Of a DNA stretch of 64,000 bases, positions 58,877 through 64,000 are shown piece by piece (the stretch's first letter is position 1; the number at the start of each line of letters is the position of its first letter). A model generated the notes under the pieces. That model saw nothing but the letters and a program-made list of their open reading frames with translations, did not search any database and had not been told where the DNA came from. Position numbers and translations under genes: made by a program. Location: the NCBI RefSeq assembly GCF_018604545.1, contig NZ_CP075896.1:6820001-6884000 (forward strand). Direction: 5' to 3'. This DNA is from Streptomyces koelreuteriae (GTDB lineage: Bacteria; Actinomycetota; Actinomycetes; Streptomycetales; Streptomycetaceae).

Positions 58877-60106
58877 ATGCATGCCTGGCCCGCTTCCGAG
58901 GTCCCCGCCCTGCCTGGTCAGGGCCGCGACCTGAGGATCCACGACACCGCGACCGGCGGCCTCGTCACCCTCGACCCCGGTCCCGTCGCCCGTATCTACG
59001 TCTGCGGCATCACCCCGTACGACGCCACCCACCTGGGACACGCGGCGACGTACAACGCGTTCGACCTCGTGCAGCGCGTGTGGCTCGACACCCAGCGGCA
59101 GGTTCACTACGTCCAGAACGTCACCGACGTCGACGACCCGCTCCTGGAGCGGGCGCAGCGCGACGGCATCGACTGGGCCGCCCTCGCCGAGAAGGAGACG
59201 GTCCTCTTCCGCGAGGACATGACGGCCCTGCGGATGCTGCCGCCGCGGCAGTACATAGGAGCCGTCGAGGCGATACCGGGCATCGTCCCGCTCGTCGAGC
59301 GGCTGCGGGACGCGGGCGCGGCCTACGAACTCGAAGGGGACGTCTACTTCTCCGTCGAGTCCGACCCGCACTTCGGCAAGGTCTCGAACCTCGACGCCGA
59401 GGCGATGCGTCTGCTGTCCGCCGAGCGCGGCGGCGACCCGGAGCGGCCGGGCAAGAAGAACCCCCTCGACCCGATGCTCTGGATGGCGGCCCGTGAGGGC
59501 GAGCCGAGCTGGGACGGCGGATCGCTCGGGCGCGGACGGCCCGGCTGGCACATCGAGTGCGTGGCCATCGCCCTCGACCACCTCGGCATGGGCTTCGACA
59601 TCCAGGGCGGCGGCTCGGACCTCGCCTTCCCGCACCACGAGATGGGCGCCTCGCACGCCCAGGCCCTCACCGGCGAGTTCCCCATGGCCAAGGCGTATGT
59701 GCACGCCGGCATGGTCGCCCTCGACGGCGAGAAGATGTCCAAGTCCAAGGGCAACCTGGTCTTCGTCTCCAAGCTGCGGCACGACGGCGTCGACCCGGCC
59801 GCCATCCGGCTCGCGCTGCTCGCCCACCACTACCGCGCCGACTGGGAGTGGACCGACCAGGTCCTGCGGGCCGCCGTCGCCCGGCTCGGCCGCTGGCGCG
59901 CCGCCGTGTCCCGGCCCGACGGCCCGGCCGCGGAGGCGCTCGTGGAGGAGATCCGCGAGGCCCTCGCGAACGACCTGGACGCCCCGGCCGCGCTCGCCGC
60001 GGTCGACCGCTGGGCCGCCCTCCAGGAGGAGAGCGGCGGCACGGACATCGGCGCTCCCGGTGTCGTGTCCCGGGCGGTGGACGCGCTGCTGGGCGTAGCG
60101 CTGTAG
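58877..60106 (+). CDS. mshC: Cysteine--1-D-myo-inosityl 2-amino-2-deoxy-alpha-D-glucopyranoside ligase (mycothiol synthesis)
   Basis: 409 residues. Cysteinyl-tRNA-synthetase-like motifs are the HIGH-type THLGHAATYNAFDL, ERLRDAGAAYELEGDVYF, the zinc/substrate region WHIECVAIALDHLG with AFPHHEMGASHAQALTG, and the KMSKS loop GEKMSKSKGNLVF. It lacks the tRNA-anticodon domain of true CysS and matches MshC in length. MshC joins Cys to GlcN-Ins, the third step of mycothiol synthesis. TACGCT at 58864-58869 is a possible -10, giving a very short leader. A perfect 30-bp palindrome follows the gene. Confidence 0.95.
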   Translation: MHAWPASEVPALPGQGRDLRIHDTATGGLVTLDPGPVARIYVCGITPYDATHLGHAATYNAFDLVQRVWLDTQRQVHYVQNVTDVDDPLLERAQRDGIDWAALAEKETVLFREDMTALRMLPPRQYIGAVEAIPGIVPLVERLRDAGAAYELEGDVYFSVESDPHFGKVSNLDAEAMRLLSAERGGDPERPGKKNPLDPMLWMAAREGEPSWDGGSLGRGRPGWHIECVAIALDHLGMGFDIQGGGSDLAFPHHEMGASHAQALTGEFPMAKAYVHAGMVALDGEKMSKSKGNLVFVSKLRHDGVDPAAIRLALLAHHYRADWEWTDQVLRAAVARLGRWRAAVSRPDGPAAEALVEEIREALANDLDAPAALAAVDRWAALQEESGGTDIGAPGVVSRAVDALLGVAL

Positions 60107-60120
60107 CCGAGAACAGAGAG

Positions 60121-60150
60121 AGGGGCGCTTCCCGGCCGGGAAGCGCCCCT
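60121..60150. terminator. Bidirectional terminator between mshC and the PAC2 gene
   Basis: AGGGGCGCTTCCCGG and CCGGGAAGCGCCCCT form a perfect 30-bp inverted repeat between two convergent genes. Confidence 0.9.
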
Positions 60151-60169
60151 TCTGCTGTGTCTGTGTGCC

Positions 60170-61192
60170 TCAGTCCTCCGACGACTCCTCGTCGTCCGTG
60201 CCCGGCTTGGGCTGGGCCGAGGACTCCCCGTCGTCCGTGCCCGCCTTGGGCGGCTTCGGCGGTCGGGTACGGCCGCTGGGGCTGTCCCGCAGATACGACG
60301 TGCTGTCGCTGCCGTCCGCCGTCGCGTGTCCGCCGGAGGCGGTCGGTCCGCCGCCGTCCCGGCGTCTCAGATAACGCTCGAACTCGCGCGCGATGGCCTC
60401 GCCCGAGGCCTCCGGCAGCTCGGCGGTGTCCCGGGCCTCCTCCAGCGACTGGACGTACTCGGCGACCTCGCTGTCCTCGGCGGCGAGCTGGTCCACGCCC
60501 ACCTGCCAGGCGCGCGCGTCCTCGGGCAGCTCGCCCAGCGGGATGCGCACGTCGATCAGGTCCTCCAGGCGGTTCAGGAGAGCCAGCGTGGCCTTCGGGT
60601 TCGGCGGCTGCGACACGTAGTGCGGCACCGCCGCCCACAGCGACACGGCCGGCACGCCCGCGTGGGTGCAGGCCTCCTGGAGGACGCCCACGATGCCCGT
60701 CGGGCCCTCGTACTTGGTCTCCTCCAGGTCCATGCGGCGGGCCAGGTCGGCGTCGGACGTCGTCCCGCTGATCGGCACCGGACGGGTGTGCGGAGTGTCG
60801 CCGAGCAGGGCGCCCAGGACCACCACCAGCTCCACGCCCAGTTCGTGCGCGAAGCCCAGCAGTTCGTTGCAGAACGAGCGCCACCGCATGGACGGTTCGA
60901 TGCCCCGGACGAGCACGAGATCACGCGGCTTGTCCCCGCCGACCCGGACCACCGACAGCCGTGTCGTCGGCCAGGTGATCTTGCGGACGCCCGCCTCCAT
61001 GAACACCGTGGGGCGGTTCACCTGGAAGTCGTAGTAGTCCTCGGCGTCCAGCGCCGCGAACACCTCGCCCTTCCATTCCCTGTCGATATGCGCGACCGCG
61101 GTGGAGGCGGCGTCGCCGGCATCGTTCCAGCCCTCGAACGCGGCCACCATGACCGGGTCGACCAGCTCGGGAACCCCCTCGAGCTCGATCAC
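60170..61192 (-). CDS. PAC2-family protein (proteasome assembly chaperone-like)
   Basis: 340 residues. VIELEGVPELVDPVMVAAFEGWNDAGDAAS, TRLSVVRVGGDKPRDLVLVRGIEPSMRW, LVVVLGALLGDTPHTRP and ALLNRLEDLIDVRIPLGEL match actinobacterial PAC2. The last 60 residues are low complexity and acidic. PAC2 proteins of archaea and actinobacteria are related to eukaryotic proteasome assembly chaperones; the bacterial role is not clear. AAGGAGG seven bases before GTG 61192 sets the start. Confidence 0.92.
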   Translation of the reverse strand: MIELEGVPELVDPVMVAAFEGWNDAGDAASTAVAHIDREWKGEVFAALDAEDYYDFQVNRPTVFMEAGVRKITWPTTRLSVVRVGGDKPRDLVLVRGIEPSMRWRSFCNELLGFAHELGVELVVVLGALLGDTPHTRPVPISGTTSDADLARRMDLEETKYEGPTGIVGVLQEACTHAGVPAVSLWAAVPHYVSQPPNPKATLALLNRLEDLIDVRIPLGELPEDARAWQVGVDQLAAEDSEVAEYVQSLEEARDTAELPEASGEAIAREFERYLRRRDGGGPTASGGHATADGSDSTSYLRDSPSGRTRPPKPPKAGTDDGESSAQPKPGTDDEESSED

Positions 61193-61349
61193 CCAGTGCC
61201 TCCTTCCGACGTACCCTCGCGAACGCCCCAACCTTACGGCGTGCCAAGGGGGCGCCCGCAGCCCCCTCGCAGGGGGAGTGACCCCATCACTGCCCCGTGA
61301 TCCGCCCCTGAACACCCCGGATTCATCCGAGCTGTCCGTGAGGCTGCGG

Positions 61350-62021
61350 TCACAGCGTGGAGCGCAGCCACTGCTCCACGCTCGCGATGTGCACGGTCGC
61401 CCACGAGCGCGCCGCCTCGGCGTCCCGGTCGCGCAGGGCGGCGAGGATCGCCCGGTGCTCGCGCAGGGTGCGGCCCACGGCGTCCTCCTGGGTGAGGCCC
61501 CGCCAGATCCGGGCCCGGGTGGTGGGGCCGGACAGCCCGTCGAGCAGCGAGCACAGCACGGAGTTGCCCGAGCTGTGCACGATGCCCCGGTGGAACTCCA
61601 GGTCGCAGGCGACGAGATCCTCCACGGACGGGGCGTCGCCGAGCTTGTCGAGCTGGGCCGTGAGCGCGTCCAGCTGCTGCTCGCTGATCCGCAGCGCGGC
61701 CATGGCCGTCGCGGCCGGCTCCAGGATGCGGCGTACGGCGAGGAACTCCAGGACCGTGTCGTCGCGGTGGAAGTCCACGACGAAGCTCATGGCCTCCAGC
61801 AGGAGTTGCGGATCGAGGCTCGTCACATAGGTGCCGTCGCCCTGGCGGACGTCCAGGATCCGGATGAGCGACAGCGCGCGGACGGCCTCCCGCAGGGAGT
61901 TGCGGGACAGGCCGAGGTCGGCGGCGAGTTCGCTCTCCTTGGGCAGCCGGTCGCCCGGGCGCAGCGCCCCGGAGACGATCATTCCCTTGATCTTCTCGAT
62001 CGCCTCGTCGGTGACTGCCAT
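61350..62021 (-). CDS. GntR-family (FadR subfamily) transcriptional regulator
   Basis: 223 residues. The winged helix is IKGMIVSGALRPGDRLPKESELAADLGLSRNSLREAVRALSLIRIL, with a helical FCD domain (VRRILEPAATAMAALRIS, DLEFHRGIVHSSGNSVLCSLLDGLS, EHRAILAAL) that can bind a metal and an acid ligand. The target is not obvious; glpD lies upstream on the same strand with a terminator between, so it is likely a separate unit. No palindrome was found upstream with confidence. Confidence 0.88.
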   Translation of the reverse strand: MAVTDEAIEKIKGMIVSGALRPGDRLPKESELAADLGLSRNSLREAVRALSLIRILDVRQGDGTYVTSLDPQLLLEAMSFVVDFHRDDTVLEFLAVRRILEPAATAMAALRISEQQLDALTAQLDKLGDAPSVEDLVACDLEFHRGIVHSSGNSVLCSLLDGLSGPTTRARIWRGLTQEDAVGRTLREHRAILAALRDRDAEAARSWATVHIASVEQWLRSTL

Positions 62022-62085
62022 GGTCGGCCTCCTGTCGCCTAAGACCTCCGACGTATCACGTCATTATGCGGCCACGGACACAAGG

Positions 62086-62119
62086 AAGGGGCGGCTCCGT
62101 CGGCGGGGAGCCGCCCCTT
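62086..62119 (-). terminator. Terminator of the glycerol operon
   Basis: AAGGGGCGGCTCC (62086-62098) and GGAGCCGCCCCTT (62107-62119) form a perfect 13-bp stem with an 8-base loop, 24 bases beyond the glpD stop. Confidence 0.85.
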
Positions 62120-62142
62120 CGTGCACGAGGCCCGTATCGCGC

Positions 62143-63759
62143 CTACTTCTTGTCGAGCAGGTCCTGGACCTTGGCGCGGACGTCGTCCGTGGCCAGGCCC
62201 CGGATCGTCAGCGTCGTCCGGCGGCGCAGCACGTCGTCCTGCGTCTCGGCCCACTCGTGGTCCCGGGCCCAGGCGACCTGCGCCCAGATCTCCGGGGCGT
62301 CCGGGTGCACGCGCTCGGCGAGCTCCGGGTTGTCGTTGGCCAGGCGGGCGATGTCGAACGCCAGCGAGCCGTAGTGCGTGGCCAGGTGCTTGGCGGTGTC
62401 GGCTCCCATGCGGGGGCCGGGCGCCGGGCGGTCGGTGAGCAGCCGGTGGGCGACCGCGCGCGGGTTGGCGATGCCGGGCAGCGGCAGCTTCTTCGGCAGC
62501 GAGCTGATCGGCTCGAAGTCGTCGCCCAGGGGGTGGCCCGGCAGCGACTCCAGCTTCTGCATGATCGTCCGGCCGATGTGCCGGAAGGTGGTCCACTTGC
62601 CGCCCGCGACGGACAGCATGCCGCCCCGGCCCTCGGTGACGACCGTCTCCCGCTTGGCCTTGGAGGTGTCGCCGGGGCCGCCCGGCAGCACCCGCAGGCC
62701 CGCGAAGGAGTAGGTGATGAGGTCGCGGCTGAGCTGCTGGTCGCGGACGGAGAAGGCGGCCTCGTCGAGGATCTGGGATATGTCCTTCTCGGTGACCGAG
62801 ACATCCGCCGGGTCGCCCTCGAACTCCTCGTCGGTGGTGCCGAGGAGCAGCATGTCCTCCCAGGGGAGGGCGAACGTGATGCGGTACTTGTCGATCGGGG
62901 TGGCGAGCGCGGCCTTCCAGGGGGAGGTGCGCTTCAGGACCAGGTGCGCGCCCTTCGACAGCCGGATGGACGGCGCGGCGTTCGCGTCCTCCATCTTGCG
63001 CAGGTGGTCGACCCACGGGCCGGTCGCGTTCAGGACCAGCCGGGCGCTGACGCCGAACTCGTCGCCCGAGAGGCGGTCCTTCAGCTCGGCGCCCGTGACA
63101 CGGCCCTTGGTGAAGCGCAGGCCCGTCACCTCGGCGTGGTTGAGGACGACCGCGCCCGCCTCCACGGCGCCGCGGACCGTCATCAGCGCCATGCGCGCGT
63201 CGTTCATCTGGTCGTCGCCGTACACGGCCACGGCCTTGAGGTTCTCGGTGCGCAGCTCCGGGACGTCCTGCGCGGCCTTGGCCGGCGAGAGCAGGTGTCC
63301 GACGCCGTCACCGAAGGCGGAGAGCGCGGAGTAGGCGAAGACGCCCGCCCCGAGCTTCGCCGCGCCGTGCGGCCCGCCCTTGTACACGGGGAGGTAGAAG
63401 GTGAGCGGGTTCGCCAGGTGGGGGGCCACCTGGCGGGAGACCGCACGGCGCTCGAAGTGGTTCTCCGCCACCAGCTTCACCGCGCCGGTCTGCAGGTAGC
63501 GCAGACCGCCGTGGAGCAGCTTGGAGGAGGCGGAGGATGTCGCGCCGGCGAAGTCGCCGGCGTCGACCAGAGCCACCCTGAGGCCGGACTGCGCGGCGTG
63601 CCAGGCGGTGGAGATGCCCAGGATGCCGCCGCCGATCACGAGAAGGTCGTACGACGCCTTGGCGAGCTGCTCCCTGGTCTCGGCTCGGCTCGGGTTCGAG
63701 CCGGAGGCCGGGTGCGTCCCCAGGGCAGGCACGGACTGCAGGGTGGACTGAGTGGTCAT
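62143..63759 (-). CDS. glpD: Aerobic glycerol-3-phosphate dehydrogenase
   Basis: 538 residues. The FAD fold VIGGGILGISTAWHAAQSGLRVALVDAGDFAGATSSASSK and LLHGGLRYLQTGAVKLVAEN begin the protein, followed by NATGPWVDHLRKM, WEDMLLLGTTDEEFEGDP and YSFAGLRVLPG. GlpD passes electrons from glycerol-3-phosphate to the menaquinone pool while bound to the membrane. It starts eight bases after the glpK stop, so glpK-glpD are co-transcribed from beyond the window edge. Confidence 0.95.
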   Translation of the reverse strand: MTTQSTLQSVPALGTHPASGSNPSRAETREQLAKASYDLLVIGGGILGISTAWHAAQSGLRVALVDAGDFAGATSSASSKLLHGGLRYLQTGAVKLVAENHFERRAVSRQVAPHLANPLTFYLPVYKGGPHGAAKLGAGVFAYSALSAFGDGVGHLLSPAKAAQDVPELRTENLKAVAVYGDDQMNDARMALMTVRGAVEAGAVVLNHAEVTGLRFTKGRVTGAELKDRLSGDEFGVSARLVLNATGPWVDHLRKMEDANAAPSIRLSKGAHLVLKRTSPWKAALATPIDKYRITFALPWEDMLLLGTTDEEFEGDPADVSVTEKDISQILDEAAFSVRDQQLSRDLITYSFAGLRVLPGGPGDTSKAKRETVVTEGRGGMLSVAGGKWTTFRHIGRTIMQKLESLPGHPLGDDFEPISSLPKKLPLPGIANPRAVAHRLLTDRPAPGPRMGADTAKHLATHYGSLAFDIARLANDNPELAERVHPDAPEIWAQVAWARDHEWAETQDDVLRRRTTLTIRGLATDDVRAKVQDLLDKK

Positions 63760-63767
63760 GCTGTTTC

Positions 63768-64000
63768 TTACTCCTCGTCCTCGAGCCAGCCCATGGTCCG
63801 CTCGACGGCCTTGAGCCAGCTCTTGTACTCACGGTCGCGGATTTCCGCGTCCATGCGGGGGGTCCACTCGGCGGCCCGGCGCCAGTTGGCGCGCAGGTCG
63901 TCGGTGCTGTTCCAGAAGCCGACGGCGAGGCCGGCGGCGTAGGCGGCGCCGAGGCAGGTGGTCTCGGCGACCATCGGGCGCACCACGGGGGCGTCCAGGA
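63768..64000 (-). CDS. glpK: Glycerol kinase, C-terminal fragment (5' end outside window)
   Basis: 77 residues are visible: APVVRPMVAETTCLGAAYAAGLAVGFW and the tail NSTDDLRANWRRAAEWTPRM...WLKAVERTMGWLEDEE. They match the end of GlpK, where TTCLGAAYAAGLAVG is part of the ATPase-fold C-terminal domain. The gene continues past base 64000. It makes glycerol-3-phosphate for GlpD, encoded eight bases downstream. Confidence 0.93.
   Translation of the reverse strand, partial: LDAPVVRPMVAETTCLGAAYAAGLAVGFWNSTDDLRANWRRAAEWTPRMDAEIRDREYKSWLKAVERTMGWLEDEE

Noticed and set aside
58877..60106. A second cysteinyl-tRNA synthetase
   Set aside because: The protein lacks the C-terminal anticodon region, has the MshC length, and sits in the typical actinobacterial mshC neighbourhood.

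Overview
The window is high-GC DNA with GTG starts, AGGAGG-type ribosome binding sites, a chaplin gene pair, mycothiol ligase (mshC), F420-type enzymes, a class F sortase and a SoxR regulator. Together these point to a Streptomyces chromosome, in a conserved core-arm region. The gene set and order (glycerol genes, mshC, chpC/chpH, gluconate cluster, soxR) recall the SCO1660-SCO1710 stretch of S. coelicolor. That comparison is from memory and was not computed.

Layout. 1-2.7 kb: the end of an MFS transporter, a secreted membrane-anchored protein and a class F sortase. 2.9-9.3 kb: a sugar-type ABC ATPase, an aldehyde dehydrogenase/alcohol dehydrogenase pair, an MHS-type transporter and an EamA permease. 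9.9-16.2 kb: regulators (ArsR-like, two TetR, SoxR), an acyl-CoA dehydrogenase, a MaoC hydratase and a BKACE-type enzyme. 16.4-21.9 kb: a secreted penicillin-acylase-type hydrolase, an alpha/beta hydrolase and a NamZ-type muramidase. 22.1-28.8 kb: a fatty-acid-like catabolic module (SDR, acyl-CoA ligase, TetR; APH-type kinase plus ACAD10/11-type dehydrogenase; quinone-oxidoreductase-like protein). 28.9-35.5 kb: small membrane proteins, Nudix, permeases, and a molybdopterin oxidoreductase with a cytochrome b partner. 35.5-40.2 kb: an idonate/gluconate operon (gntK-gntP-idnO-idnD) with a divergent FadR-type regulator. 40.2-45.9 kb: YchJ, an M1 aminopeptidase and a polylysine-synthetase-like NRPS broken by a single-base frameshift. 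46.2 kb: tRNA-Leu(GAG). 46.4-53.4 kb: M20 peptidase, chaplins, small proteins, a degenerate RecD-like protein and an aldo/keto reductase. 53.5-61.2 kb: an LLM oxidoreductase, a ferritin-like protein, CorA, and a phosphatase / DUF3090 / kinase-like / mshC block followed by PAC2. 61.3-64 kb: a GntR regulator, glpD and the 3' end of glpK.

The most interesting content is regulatory. Three TetR genes each have a recognisable palindrome, and each palindrome recurs at other promoters in the window. One of them (core ACCGACCGGT) occurs at three promoters and ties the 22-25 kb ligase/SDR operon to the 26-27.7 kb kinase-dehydrogenase operon and to the transporter at 7 kb. This suggests one hydroxyacyl- or acyl-CoA catabolic regulon. 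A second signal is the frameshifted Pls-like homopolymer synthetase next to an M1 aminopeptidase. A third is a RecD2-like protein that has lost its Walker A motif.

Functions are inferred from motifs seen in the translated sequence and from family knowledge; no database search was run.
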